A stretch of 64,000 nt of DNA from Brevundimonas diminuta 3F5N (GCF_900163625.1 NZ_FUIE01000049.1:1-64000); one strand, 5' to 3'; shown: positions 22,131-30,874, counted from the first letter of the stretch. Made by a program: numbers and translations. The notes: generated by a model from the letters alone, not told the origin.

Positions 22131-23697
22131 CGGCAGAGGCCTCTTCGACAATCTGACGCTCGCCTTCGGGCGCGAACGCACGGCCGTCGTGGGCCGCAAC
22201 GGCGTGGGCAAGACCACGCTGCTGCGCCTTGTCGCCGGTCTGGCTGAACCCGCCGAGGGCGCCATCTCGCGTGCTGGAACGGTCGGCTGGCTGGCGCAGG
22301 CCCAGATGCCGGGGGATGACGAAACAGTGGCGGATACACTGGGCGTTGCAGCGCCGCTAGCGATCCTGCATCGCGTGCTGGCGGGCGAAGGCTCGCTGGA
22401 CGACATGGCCGAGGCGGACTGGACGCTGGAAGAGCGTCTGCAGGCGGCTCTGGCCGAGGTCGGGTTGGCCGATCTGGCGCTGGATCGCCGCACGGCCGAC
22501 CTCAGCGGCGGCGAGCAGACGCGGCTGCGGCTGGCGGGCTTGAAGCTGGCCGCGCCGGACCTTCTGGTGCTGGACGAGCCGACCAACCATCTGGACGCCG
22601 AGGCCCGCGCCATGATCGCCGATGTGGTGGCCGACTGGCCGGGCGGCGTGGTGCTGGTCAGCCACGACCGCGCCCTTCTGCGCCGCGTGGATCGCATCGT
22701 GGAGTTGTCCAGTCTGGGCGCGCGTGTGCATGGCGGCGGCTGGGATCTGTATGTCGAGCGGCGCGACGCTGAACGGGCCGCCGCCGAACGCGATCTGGAA
22801 CAGGCCGAGCGCGCCATCGGCCGTGTCCAGCGCGAGACCCAGATCGCACAGGAGCGTCAGGCAAGGCGTGATCGGGCGGGCAAGGCGGCGCGCGCCAACA
22901 GCTCCGATCCCAAGATTCTGCTCGATGCACAGGCTCAGCGGGCCGAGGAGAGCGGCGCGCGCGGCCAGCGTCTGGCCGAACGCAAACGTCAGACGGTCGA
23001 GGCCGATCTGGCCGAGGCGCGCGAACGGGTCGAGCGGGTGCGCCAGATGGCGCTGGCCATGCCGCCGACGGGCCTGCCTGCGGGCCGCATGGTGCTGAAC
23101 CTGAATGAGGCGGTCGTGAGGGCCGACGAAGGCCGCTGTTTATTGGGGCCGATCTCCCTGCGCCTGACCGGACCGGAGAGGGTGGCTGTGGTCGGTCCCA
23201 ACGGTGCGGGCAAGACGACCCTGTTGAAGCTGATCGCGGGGTTGACCGAACCATCGGCGGGAACGGTCGAGCGGCCGGTTCGCGCGGCCCTGCTGGATCA
23301 GCAGGCGGCCATGCTGAAGCCTGACGAAACACTCGTCGAAGGCTGGCTGCGGTTGAACACGCAGGGGACGCCCAATGCGGCGCGGGCGGCTCTGGCGCGG
23401 TTTCTGTTCCGTAATGTGCAGGCGGACCGCAAAACCGGAGACCTGTCCGGCGGCGAGCGGCTGCGCGCGGCCCTGGCCTGCGTCATGACCGGAACCCAGC
23501 CGCCGCAACTGCTTGTGCTGGATGAGCCGACCAACCACCTGGACATCGATTCCGTCGAGGCGGTGGAGGCGGCGTTATCAGGCTATGACGGCGCTCTGGT
23601 GGTGGTCAGCCACGACACTGATTTTCTGGATAATCTGGGCGTCGAACGGACGATCATGCTGAAGGACGGTCAGCTCCAGCCTTCGACCACGCCCTGA
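22051..23697 (+). CDS. ABC-F family ATP-binding protein
   Basis: Soluble twin-ATPase protein of 548 aa with no membrane domain, as in ABC-F translation factors. ABC1 has VGRNGVGKTTLLRL, LSGGEQTRLRLAG and VLDEPTNHLDAEA; ABC2 has VGPNGAGKTTLLKL, LSGGERLRAALAC and VLDEPTNHLDIDS. A charged linker (about 235-325) joins them. ABC-F proteins act at the ribosomal E site in stalled-translation rescue or antibiotic resistance; the subfamily is unclear. The start is uncertain: ATG 22051 is used here, but GTG 22096 would begin at VTLNSVAARTPDG, a more typical N-terminus. Confidence 0.88.
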   Translation: MSSHNPSPSRSASALVTLNSVAARTPDGRGLFDNLTLAFGRERTAVVGRNGVGKTTLLRLVAGLAEPAEGAISRAGTVGWLAQAQMPGDDETVADTLGVAAPLAILHRVLAGEGSLDDMAEADWTLEERLQAALAEVGLADLALDRRTADLSGGEQTRLRLAGLKLAAPDLLVLDEPTNHLDAEARAMIADVVADWPGGVVLVSHDRALLRRVDRIVELSSLGARVHGGGWDLYVERRDAERAAAERDLEQAERAIGRVQRETQIAQERQARRDRAGKAARANSSDPKILLDAQAQRAEESGARGQRLAERKRQTVEADLAEARERVERVRQMALAMPPTGLPAGRMVLNLNEAVVRADEGRCLLGPISLRLTGPERVAVVGPNGAGKTTLLKLIAGLTEPSAGTVERPVRAALLDQQAAMLKPDETLVEGWLRLNTQGTPNAARAALARFLFRNVQADRKTGDLSGGERLRAALACVMTGTQPPQLLVLDEPTNHLDIDSVEAVEAALSGYDGALVVVSHDTDFLDNLGVERTIMLKDGQLQPSTTP

Positions 23698-25271
23698 CGG
23701 CGCCCCCGGATCGCGGAGCTGTTCAGGATGGTGCGGGGCTCGGCCTCGGCCCGACCGAACAACCACCCCTGACCGTGGGTGACGCCCAGATCGCGCAGGG
23801 CGTCGGCGACCTGATCCGTCTCGATCATCTCGGCGATGGTCTCAAGGTCTAGCGACCCGCACAGTTCGACCAGATGGGCGAGCAGGGTGCGCGTGCGGGT
23901 GTCGATGTCGATATCGCGCACCAGAGCGCCGTCGATCTTCACCGCATCGACGGACAGGCCGCGTAGATAGTCGAACGAGGCCGAACCTGCGCCGAAGTCG
24001 TCGATGCAGACCTTGATGCCTGCATTACGCAGAGCGCCCAGACGCCGGTCGGCGGCGGCCAGATCGGCCAGGGCGGCGGTCTCGGTCACTTCGACCATCA
24101 GACGCCGGCGATCATCGGGCGCCGAGGCGGTCATTTTCAGCAGGGCGGCGACATAGGCGTCGTTGGCCAGAGATGCGCCCGAGACGTTGACGGCGATCTT
24201 CAGCAGGCCGCCGCCCGGCTCGCGTAGGCGCCGCACCGCCTTTTCCGCCACGGCCAGATCGAAGCCGTCGATCAGCGCCAGTTCCTCAGCCATGCGGATG
24301 GCGGCGGCGGGACCTGATCCCTTGCCGAAGCGGGCCAGCGCTTCGAAATGGTGCACGGCTCGCGTCTTCAGGTCGACGATGGGCTGGTAGTAGAGGGCGA
24401 ACTCACGGTCGCGCACGATGCTGCGGAAACGTTCGGCGTCTTTCAGCGTGCGTTGCAGGGAATCGGCGAAGGACATTTCGGGCTGATCCAGTCCGCCGTC
24501 CTTCAGGCAGCCCTCGATGGCGAAGCGCATGGCGCGCAGGGCCGAGGCGGCGTCGCCGCCTAGGGCGCTTTGCGTGGCGACGGCGGACAGGGCCAGGCCC
24601 TCGGCTTGACCGACTTTCTGCATTTCCGCGGCCAGCTCGCGCGTATCGTCCAGATCGCGGATCAGGGCGTAGCGGTCGGGCGTCAACTGACCCGCGCTGG
24701 CGCCGTCATGCGAGGCGGCGTTCAGGGTGGCGCCGATGCGGTTGTGGACCCGCCCCAGCGTGGCGGGATCGACGCCCTGCAGGCCGTTCACGTCGATGAA
24801 GGCCAGGGCCAGCCGCTGAAGGGCGCCGGCCTCGCCGCCTGCCAGGCTGACGCGGGCATGGTTGAGGAAGCCTTCGGCGTCTCTGGTCGGGGCGCCGACG
24901 GGGAGGGGCGTGTCCTCGACGACGAAGGGCTCGCCTTCATAGGACAGGGCGCAGGACTGCGCCGGCGCGATGTCGGGCAAGGCGAAGGCGCGCAAGGTGG
25001 CGCGGCGCATCCGGCCGTCGCCGCAGTCGACCAGCACTTCGGCGGCCGGACTGCGCTGGCCGGGGCGAAGCCCGCCCAGCAGGTTCTGAAGGGCGGCGGC
25101 GCTGTTGATCGACAGGCGGTCGCTGAGGGGGTGGCCGACCCAGGCGGCCGTCTGCTGGCCCGCAACGGCGCCGGAGCCCAGGGCGAAGCGCACCACGCCA
25201 TGCTGATCGACTTCGATCAGGGCGTCGGCGGCGGCGAAAGCCAGGCCCAAGAGGCGCGGGGTCAGGGTCAT
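23670..25271 (-). CDS. EAL-domain cyclic-di-GMP phosphodiesterase
   Basis: Protein of 533 aa without membrane segments. The N-terminal 270 residues hold a PAS-like start (LGLAFAAADALIEVDQHGVVRF) and a GGDEF-like region without its motif. Residues about 280-515 are an EAL domain with YYQPIVDLKTR, the HFEALARF signature, VNVSG, VEVTETA, DDFGAG and AVKIDG, so most catalytic and metal ligands look intact and c-di-GMP hydrolysis is plausible. Its 3' end overlaps the converging ABC-F gene by 28 bp. It lies directly after flbY, hinting at a motility role. Confidence 0.86.
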   Translation of the reverse strand: MTLTPRLLGLAFAAADALIEVDQHGVVRFALGSGAVAGQQTAAWVGHPLSDRLSINSAAALQNLLGGLRPGQRSPAAEVLVDCGDGRMRRATLRAFALPDIAPAQSCALSYEGEPFVVEDTPLPVGAPTRDAEGFLNHARVSLAGGEAGALQRLALAFIDVNGLQGVDPATLGRVHNRIGATLNAASHDGASAGQLTPDRYALIRDLDDTRELAAEMQKVGQAEGLALSAVATQSALGGDAASALRAMRFAIEGCLKDGGLDQPEMSFADSLQRTLKDAERFRSIVRDREFALYYQPIVDLKTRAVHHFEALARFGKGSGPAAAIRMAEELALIDGFDLAVAEKAVRRLREPGGGLLKIAVNVSGASLANDAYVAALLKMTASAPDDRRRLMVEVTETAALADLAAADRRLGALRNAGIKVCIDDFGAGSASFDYLRGLSVDAVKIDGALVRDIDIDTRTRTLLAHLVELCGSLDLETIAEMIETDQVADALRDLGVTHGQGWLFGRAEAEPRTILNSSAIRGRRQGVVEGWS

Positions 25272-25318
25272 GCCAAAGCCATAGGACGCGGGCTGTTAAA
25301 GAATAGCGACGGTTGGCT

Positions 25319-25759
25319 TCAGGCTGTGCGGTTCAACGCTACCGCCCGTCCGTCGCCCTGCATGGCCTGACCCGAGGCGCCATAACCCACACCCTGTGCG
25401 CGTGCGCCCGCCACTTCGGCGGCGATGGTGCGGACCAGGCCTTCGGAGACCTGGCGCGCCGCTTCCACGGTCACGGCGTGCTCGCCCAGCACCTCTTCAA
25501 AGGCCTCGGTGGCCTTGATCAGGGCGCGGCGATCGGCCTCTGGCGCGGCGACGATGGCGGCTGGATTGGCTTTCACCTGGGCGGATTCTCGACGGTAAAG
25601 ATTGGCCATCTCCTGCGTCTGCGCCATGCCCTCGTTCAGATCCTGAGGGCGGTGGGCGCGCAGGGCTTCCATTTCCAACGACAATCGCTCGGTCAGGTCG
25701 TAGGTCAGGCGCGTCAGGTGTTGCACGCGCAGGGTGGCGGTTTCGACATCGGCGGTCAT
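25319..25759 (-). CDS. flbY: Flagellar protein FlbY
   Basis: Small helical protein of 146 aa (VQHLTRLTYDLTERLSLEME and long Ala/Glu-rich helices, with a Gly-rich tail). Its position as third gene of flgI-cheL-flbY matches Caulobacter flbY, and the helical N-terminus resembles FlgN-like chaperones. It starts inside the cheL stop (ATGA). The assignment leans on gene order; the exact role is not established from sequence. Confidence 0.68.
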   Translation of the reverse strand: MTADVETATLRVQHLTRLTYDLTERLSLEMEALRAHRPQDLNEGMAQTQEMANLYRRESAQVKANPAAIVAAPEADRRALIKATEAFEEVLGEHAVTVEAARQVSEGLVRTIAAEVAGARAQGVGYGASGQAMQGDGRAVALNRTA

Positions 25760-26064
25760 GCGCCTTGCTCCTGCATCTTGATCATCTGGGCCAGAACGCT
25801 GTCGGCCAGGCCGACGCCGCCCGCTTTCACGGTCTGCTGGGCCATGGCGTCGACCAGGAAGCCGCGCCAGGCGGCCTCGCCCGCGCCGCCGCCGAAGGGG
25901 GCCTCTGTGCTCAGGCCTTCGAACATGGGTTTCATCATCTGCGACAGGAAGCTGGCTTCGAAGGCTTCGGCCGTGCGGCGCATGGCTTTCTGGTTCTCAG
26001 ACTGGTCCGGGCTGGCGGGGACATTGGCGCGCAGCAGGTCGGGAGAGACGGCGAGGGGGCTCAT
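25756..26064 (-). CDS. cheL: Rod-binding protein CheL (FlgJ N-domain type)
   Basis: Short protein of 102 aa consisting of the rod-binding domain found in the N-half of FlgJ (AEAFEASFLSQMMKPMFEGL, then GFLVDAMAQQTVKAGGVGLAD). No muramidase domain follows, which is the Caulobacterales CheL form. It probably caps or organises rod assembly. It overlaps flgI upstream (TGATG) and flbY downstream. Confidence 0.85.
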   Translation of the reverse strand: MSPLAVSPDLLRANVPASPDQSENQKAMRRTAEAFEASFLSQMMKPMFEGLSTEAPFGGGAGEAAWRGFLVDAMAQQTVKAGGVGLADSVLAQMIKMQEQGA

Positions 26065-27182
26065 CAGATCACCTCGATTTCGGCCTGCAGGGCGCCGGCG
26101 GCCTTGATGGCCTGAAGAATGCTGATCATGTCGCGCGGGCTGACGCCGAGGGCGTTCAGGCCATTGACCAGGGTGGACAGAGAGGTCGAGCCGCCGACGA
26201 TCCGCATCTGGCGTCCGGTTTCCTCGGAGATGCTGATGTCCGACTGGGGCACGACGACCGTTTGGCCGCCGCGGCTGAACGGCTCGGGCTGGCTGACCAG
26301 CGGAGTCTCCTGGACAGAGACGGTCAGATTGCCCTGCGCAACGGCGACGGTGGAGATGCGGACGGCTTCGCCCATGACGATGACGCCGTTGACCTCGTCG
26401 ATGATGACCTTGGCCGGGGAATCGATCTGGACCGGCAGGTTCTCGACCCGGCTGAGGAAGCCCGCCATGCCGAAGTTCTGGGGCGCGCGGATGGCGACGA
26501 CGGTGCCGTTCTCGGCGAAGGCGGTCTGGGGGTAGGTCTGGTTAATGGCGGCGGCGATACGTTGGGCTGTGGTGAAGTCCGGATTGCGCAGGTTCAGGCG
26601 CACCACCGGCATGGAGCCGAGGTCGAAACCAGTCTCGCGCTCGACCACGCCGCCGGAAGCGATGCGGCCCGCCGTGGGAACGCCGCGGGTGATCGAGGAG
26701 CCGGAGCCGCCCGAGGCAGAGACGGCGCCGGTCTGAACCGAGCCTTGCGACACGGCGTAGATTTCGCCGTCAGCGCCTTGCAGGGCGGTGACCAGCAGCG
26801 TGCCGCCCAGCAGGCTCTTCGCGTCGCCCATGGCCGAGACGCTGACGTCCAGCCGCGAACCCGGCGTGGCGAAGGGCGGCAGCTCGGCCGTGACCATGAC
26901 GGCGGCCACATTCTTGGTGTTCAGGTTGGCGCCGCGGATGTTGACGCCCTGACGCTCCATCATCCCTTCCAGCGACTGGCGGGTGAAGGGCGAGTTGCGG
27001 ACGCTGTCGCCGGTGCCGTTCAGGCCGACCACCAGGCCGTATCCGACCAGTTGGTTCGAGCGGACGCCTTCGATGGAAACGATGTCCTTGATGCGCGACT
27101 GGGCCTCGGCCGCATCCGGCTGGGCGGCGAGAACCAGGGCCGCGATGGCCGGGCCGATAAGGGCGGTAAGCAACTTCTGCAT
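26064..27182 (-). CDS. flgI: Flagellar P-ring protein FlgI
   Basis: Periplasmic P-ring subunit of the flagellar basal body, 372 aa, with a cleavable signal peptide (MQKLLTALIGPAIAALVLAA, cut near AEAQS). The mature N-terminus SRIKDIVSIEGVRSNQLVGY and LVVGLNGTGDSVRN are FlgI hallmarks, as is the C-terminal LVNGLNALGVSPRDMISILQ. The ATG at 27182 is preferred because it starts the signal peptide. First gene of flgI-cheL-flbY, with a sigma-54-type promoter just upstream. Confidence 0.96.
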   Translation of the reverse strand: MQKLLTALIGPAIAALVLAAQPDAAEAQSRIKDIVSIEGVRSNQLVGYGLVVGLNGTGDSVRNSPFTRQSLEGMMERQGVNIRGANLNTKNVAAVMVTAELPPFATPGSRLDVSVSAMGDAKSLLGGTLLVTALQGADGEIYAVSQGSVQTGAVSASGGSGSSITRGVPTAGRIASGGVVERETGFDLGSMPVVRLNLRNPDFTTAQRIAAAINQTYPQTAFAENGTVVAIRAPQNFGMAGFLSRVENLPVQIDSPAKVIIDEVNGVIVMGEAVRISTVAVAQGNLTVSVQETPLVSQPEPFSRGGQTVVVPQSDISISEETGRQMRIVGGSTSLSTLVNGLNALGVSPRDMISILQAIKAAGALQAEIEVI

Positions 27183-27220
27183 ACGACAGACGTCCCTGCG
27201 TGAGCGTTCGTGATTAACCA

Positions 27221-27240
27221 TGCGAGGATCATGCCGGACA
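27221..27240 (-). promoter_or_regulatory. Sigma-54-type promoter of flgI
   Basis: On the minus strand TCCGGCATGATCCTCGCATG gives GG-N10-GC spacing (GG at 27235-27234, GC at 27223-27222), the -24/-12 pattern of RpoN promoters. A start about 12 bp downstream leaves roughly a 30-nt leader to the flgI ATG. Caulobacter class III flagellar genes use this promoter type. Confidence 0.6.
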
Positions 27241-27285
27241 AAAACACTATTGAATTCAATATCGATCGATCTTTGGCCCTGCGCT

Positions 27286-27305
27286 CCGCGGCAGGTTTTG
27301 CCGGG
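27286..27305. promoter_or_regulatory. ftr-like element (FlbD binding)
   Basis: CCGCGGCAGGTTTTGCCGGG contains CGGCA-N5-TGCCG, similar to Caulobacter ftr enhancers bound by FlbD. It lies 50-70 bp upstream of the flgI -24 element, a normal enhancer distance. A perfect AT-rich palindrome at 27248-27261 sits between them, where IHF sites occur in such promoters. Confidence 0.45.
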
Positions 27306-27308
27306 TCG

Positions 27309-27323
27309 TTAACCAAGACTTCA
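27309..27323 (+). promoter_or_regulatory. CtrA-like box upstream of fliX
   Basis: TTAA-N7-TTCA, 7 of 8 matches to TTAA-N7-TTAA, 44-58 bp before the fliX start. In Caulobacter fliX is a class II gene activated by CtrA, so the position makes sense. Confidence 0.5.
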
Positions 27324-27366
27324 GCCCCTGAGGGCATGATGCGAAGCATAGAAGGAGACGTCTTGC

Positions 27367-27795
27367 ATGAAGGTCACCGGACCGTTGGGCGCCGCTTCGA
27401 CGCCGACCACGCGCCCCGCTGCACGCGCGGCGGGCGGTTTCGCCTTGCCGACGACCGGAGGCGCGGCCTCTGCGGCTCAGGCCGGCGCGACCTCATCCGC
27501 ATCGGGCGTCGCGAGCGCTGCGGCGCTGATGGCTTTGCAAGGCGTGGAAGACCCGACGGAGCGCCGCCGCCGGGCCATTAGGCGGGGCTCTGGTCTGCTG
27601 GATCGACTGGACGAGCTGAAGCTGGCGCTGCTGGGCGGTCAGGACGGGGCGACGGCTCTGGGACGTCTGGCTCGTGATTTGCGCGAAGAGCGCGATGAGG
27701 ATTCTGAGCCGGGCCTGAAAGCTGTGCTGGACCAGATCGACCTGCGCGCTTCGGTAGAATTGGCAAAAGCGGAAATGAGCCGATCACGCGCCTAA
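27367..27795 (+). CDS. fliX: Flagellar assembly regulator FliX
   Basis: FliX, 142 aa, the trans-acting factor that couples class II flagellar assembly to FlbD activity. The N-terminal half is Ala/Gly/Thr-rich and low complexity. The conserved C-terminal half carries ERRRRAIRRGSGLLDRLDEL and DLRASVELAKAEMSR. Divergent from flgI exactly as in Caulobacter, with a strong AAGGAG ribosome site. Confidence 0.9.
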   Translation: MKVTGPLGAASTPTTRPAARAAGGFALPTTGGAASAAQAGATSSASGVASAAALMALQGVEDPTERRRRAIRRGSGLLDRLDELKLALLGGQDGATALGRLARDLREERDEDSEPGLKAVLDQIDLRASVELAKAEMSRSRA

Positions 27796-27906
27796 AGACG
27801 TTGAAACTTCGGCTGAACCCTGCGTTTCCGGGGCTTTGTGAGGATAATTCGCCACACTAACCCCGCGTAAGCGCAGCTTAGCCATATCACGGACTCGCGA
27901 ACGCCA

Positions 27907-27935
27907 TTGCCGCGACTCTTGCGCTTGCCTATACG
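27907..27935 (+). promoter_or_regulatory. Promoter of dksA
   Basis: TTGCCG (27907-27912) and TATACG (27930-27935) with a 17-bp spacer, 33 bp upstream of the dksA start. A good sigma-70 match for this genus. Confidence 0.55.
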
Positions 27936-27967
27936 GCCCATGCGCCGCAGGGGGGCGCGATTAGGGA

Positions 27968-28417
27968 ATGAGTGTGAGTGCGATGACCGCATTGGCCTCT
28001 GTAGTGTCCGGGGACATGGCTGTGTATCGGCCGACCGACGACGAGCCGTTCATGAACGAACGGCAGGTCGCCTATTTCAAGACCAAGCTTCTGTCCTGGA
28101 AAGACGACATTCTTCGCGAGTCGAAGGGCACCGTCACCAATCTGAAAGCCGAGACCGAGAACCACCCCGACCTGGTGGACCGGGCATCGTCGGAATCCGA
28201 TCGCGCGCTGGAGCTTCGAACTCGTGACCGGCAACGTAAGCTGATCTCCAAGATCGACGACGCGCTGCGCCGGATCGAGGACGGCTCCTACGGTTATTGC
28301 GAGGATACCGGCGAGCCGATCGGCCTGGGTCGCCTGGAAGCTCGGCCGACAGCCACCTTGTCGGTGGAGGCTCAGGAGCGGCATGAACGTCGTGAGCGAG
28401 TTCACCGCGACGACTGA
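27968..28417 (+). CDS. dksA: RNA polymerase-binding protein DksA
   Basis: DksA, 149 aa, a secondary-channel factor that works with ppGpp on rRNA and amino-acid promoters. The coiled coil (about 30-95) includes FKTKLLSWKDDILRES and DRASSESDRALELRTRDRQ. The zinc-finger region GYCEDTGEPIGLGRLEARP keeps one cysteine instead of four, the alphaproteobacterial form that does not need the classical C4 site. The tail QERHERRERV is conserved. The extra N-terminal 25 residues are variable. Confidence 0.94.
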   Translation: MSVSAMTALASVVSGDMAVYRPTDDEPFMNERQVAYFKTKLLSWKDDILRESKGTVTNLKAETENHPDLVDRASSESDRALELRTRDRQRKLISKIDDALRRIEDGSYGYCEDTGEPIGLGRLEARPTATLSVEAQERHERRERVHRDD

Positions 28418-28550
28418 TTGGCGATGCAAACTTTCGTCAAATGACGAAAAGTTCGGGTTTGCTCCAAGTTTGAGCCATGTTGCGCCTGCAATAGGCGGGC
28501 GACGGCGGTTGATCTGCCGCTGTCGTCCATAACTTGCGCAAGGATATTTC

Positions 28551-28925
28551 ATGACCCGTACGTTTGCTTCTCTTTCGGCTGTCGCTTTGTTGGCGCTCGG
28601 CGCCTGCGCCCAGACCCCTGCTGTCGAACCCGCGCCGCTGGTTCCCGCAGGCCAGGGCGACGTCGTGGAGAAGGTTGTGTACGTGGCCTCTGAGGTGCGC
28701 CCATGCACGGCGGGCGTGGCGCGGACCACTTGCCTGCAGGTGCGGGAGACCGAGAGCCAGCCTTGGGAACTGCACTATTTCGGCTATGAAGGCTTTGAGC
28801 ATAAGCCGGGTGTTGAATACCGCCTGCGCGTTCGTGGCACGCCGGTCGCCAATCCGCCGGCCGACGCCTCGTCTGTGCGCTGGTCGCTGATCGAAATCCT
28901 CGACCAGAAGCCTGCTCAGCGCTGA
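28551..28925 (+). CDS. DUF4377 lipoprotein
   Basis: Lipoprotein of 124 aa with signal and lipobox LGAC (Cys19). The mature part is a DUF4377 domain: VYVASEVRPCTAGVARTTCL, then VRETESQPWELHYFGYEGF and GVEYRLRVR. The two internal cysteines may form a disulfide. Family function is unknown; homologues occur beside META/HslJ-type heat-shock lipoproteins. It stands alone between dksA and gltX. Confidence 0.82.
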   Translation: MTRTFASLSAVALLALGACAQTPAVEPAPLVPAGQGDVVEKVVYVASEVRPCTAGVARTTCLQVRETESQPWELHYFGYEGFEHKPGVEYRLRVRGTPVANPPADASSVRWSLIEILDQKPAQR

Positions 28926-29116
28926 TCAGGTTTCCACACGCGCCTCTCTTGACTTCGAGGGGGCCGTGATCGACCTAGACCCCTATCGGAACGGCGTCAC
29001 GCCCGCGCGGGTGCGACGCCTTTTCGACGTTTTCAGAGACTGGACGCTCTGCCCGGATCATCATGGTTCGCGGCGGGCCGCCCGGCCGCCTTCGCTTTCA
29101 GGCTCGCAGGATCCTC

Positions 29117-30451
29117 ATGTCCGTCAAGGTTCGTTTCGCTCCGTCTCCCACGGGTAAGCTGCACGTCGGCAATGTCCGCACGGCTCTGGTGAACTGGCTG
29201 TTCGCCAAGGGGCAGGGCGGCTCCTTCGTGCTGCGGATCGACGACACCGACCTGGTCCGTTCGACGCAGGAGTCGGAAGACAACATCGAGATCGACCTGA
29301 AGTGGCTCGGCCTGACCTGGGACGAACGCTACAACCAGTCCAAGCGGTTCGACCGCTATGAAGAGGCTGCCGCCAAGCTGAAGGCTGAAGGTCGCCTCTA
29401 CCCCTGCTATGAGACCGCCGACGAATTGGACCGCCGCCGCAAGGTGCAGCTGTCGCGCGGCCTGCCGCCCATCTACGACCGCGCCGCCCTGTCGCTGACT
29501 GAGGCCGAAAAGGCCGCCCTGGAGGCCGAAGGCCGCCGCCCGCACTGGCGCTTCAAGCTGGAAGGCAAGCGCGTCGCCTGGGAAGACCTGGCGCGCGGCC
29601 ATGCCGAGGTGGACACCGCCTCCATGTCCGACCCGGTGCTGATCCGCGAGGACGGCCTGTTCCTCTATACGCTGCCGTCGGTCGTCGACGACATCGACAT
29701 GGAGATCACTCACATCATCCGGGGCGAGGACCACGTCACCAACACCGGCGCACAGATCGAGATTTTCGAAGCGTTGGGGGCCAAGGTTCCGGGCTTCGCC
29801 CACATGCCGCTGCTGGTCGACGCCGACGGCACGGCCCTGTCCAAGCGTCTCGGCTCGCTGGCCATCATGGACATGCGCGCCGATGGTTATGAGCCGATCG
29901 CCATCACCAGCCACCTGGGCAAGATCGGCACTTCGGACAATCTGGAGGTCGCCGCCTCGCTGCAGGACCTGGGCGAGGCCTTCGCCTTCTCCAAGATGGG
30001 CCGCTCGCCCGCCCGTTACGACACGGCCGATCTGGATCGTCTGAACGCGCAGGCGGTTCACGCTATCGACTACGCCGCCGCCAAGCCGCGCCTTGAGGCT
30101 CTGGGCGTCGACCTGGGCGAGACCTTCTGGAACACCGTGAAGGGCAACCTCAGCAAGTTTGGCGATGTCGTTGAAATGGCGAAGATCGTCATGGGGCCAG
30201 TGGCGCCGGTGATCGAAGACGCCGCCTTCGCCGCCGCGGCTCTGGACCTGTTGCCTGAGACCATCGACGCCGAGGCGTGGTCGGCCTGGACGGCGGCGGT
30301 GAAGGACAAGACCGGCGCCAAGGGCAAGGGCCTGTTCATGCCGCTGCGCCTGATCCTGACGGGGCAGGCGCATGGGCCGGATATGGCCGCGATGATCCCG
30401 CTCATCGGCCGCGAACGCATGGTTCAGCGACTGAAGGGCGAAACCGCCTGA
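29117..30451 (+). CDS. gltX: Glutamyl-tRNA synthetase
   Basis: Class I synthetase, 444 aa, that charges tRNA-Glu (and tRNA-Gln for amidation in lineages lacking GlnRS). The HIGH-type motif is in FAPSPTGKLHVGNVRTALVN, and the KMSKS-type motif is ALSKRLGS near residue 240. Alphaproteobacteria often carry two gltX genes; the HVGN variant and short C-terminal domain suggest this is one of a pair. The start MSVKVRFAPS was chosen over an upstream GTG. Confidence 0.94.
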   Translation: MSVKVRFAPSPTGKLHVGNVRTALVNWLFAKGQGGSFVLRIDDTDLVRSTQESEDNIEIDLKWLGLTWDERYNQSKRFDRYEEAAAKLKAEGRLYPCYETADELDRRRKVQLSRGLPPIYDRAALSLTEAEKAALEAEGRRPHWRFKLEGKRVAWEDLARGHAEVDTASMSDPVLIREDGLFLYTLPSVVDDIDMEITHIIRGEDHVTNTGAQIEIFEALGAKVPGFAHMPLLVDADGTALSKRLGSLAIMDMRADGYEPIAITSHLGKIGTSDNLEVAASLQDLGEAFAFSKMGRSPARYDTADLDRLNAQAVHAIDYAAAKPRLEALGVDLGETFWNTVKGNLSKFGDVVEMAKIVMGPVAPVIEDAAFAAAALDLLPETIDAEAWSAWTAAVKDKTGAKGKGLFMPLRLILTGQAHGPDMAAMIPLIGRERMVQRLKGETA

Positions 30452-30460
30452 CGGCTCGCC

Positions 30461-30487
30461 CAGCGCAAACAAGCCAGCGCAAACAAG
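30461..30487. repeat. Tandem 14-bp duplication after gltX
   Basis: CAGCGCAAACAAG occurs twice (30461-30473 and 30475-30487) separated by one C, directly between the gltX stop and its terminator. It looks like a slippage duplication with no evident function. Confidence 0.7.
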
Positions 30488-30520
30488 AAAGGCCGCCTTC
30501 ATCGTGAAGGCGGCCTTTTT
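30488..30520 (+). terminator. Intrinsic terminator of gltX
   Basis: A 14-bp perfect stem (AAAGGCCGCCTTCA against TGAAGGCGGCCTTT) with a TCG loop and a T-run. The A-run on the other side lets it also serve the convergent gene at 30541. Confidence 0.88.
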
Positions 30521-30540
30521 CGTTCAGGACTGAATCTGGA

Positions 30541-30834
30541 TCAGCTTGCGTTGCAGGCGGCGACCTCTTCAGCGCTCAGGGCCTGGCCCTTGTAGGAGAA
30601 GCTGGTCACCGGACCCAGCTTGGCCACCACGCGGCGGCAGGCGCGCGTCGCGGGTTGGTTGGAGCCGCCGGTGGCGGTGCAGGCGTCGCCCTCGCAGCGC
30701 CAGGTGGCGCCGTCGACGATCACACGGCCGGTCGGGGCCTTGGCGGCGTCAGCCAGGGTGGCGCTGGTGGCCGGGGCCTGGGCGAAGGCAGGAGCGGCCG
30801 CGAACAAGGCGACGGCGGCGAGAAGAGCACGCAT
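30541..30834 (-). CDS. CC_3452-family exported protein
   Basis: Small secreted protein of 97 aa with a signal peptide cut after APAFA. The mature part has a disulfide-suited pattern (WRCEGDACTATGGSNQPATR and the tail LSAEEVAACNAS) and the family motif CRRVVAKLGPVTSFSYKGQ. The family is restricted largely to Caulobacterales and related alphaproteobacteria; its role is unknown. Confidence 0.78.
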   Translation of the reverse strand: MRALLAAVALFAAAPAFAQAPATSATLADAAKAPTGRVIVDGATWRCEGDACTATGGSNQPATRACRRVVAKLGPVTSFSYKGQALSAEEVAACNAS

Positions 30835-30874
30835 GAACAGTCTCCGATAAGGGTGGGGCGCACGCCCAGCATCG

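Noticed and set aside
28966-29157. 63-codon frame before gltX
   Set aside because: It overlaps the gltX start, has a GTG start without a good ribosome site, and has no recognisable sequence; better read as leader DNA.
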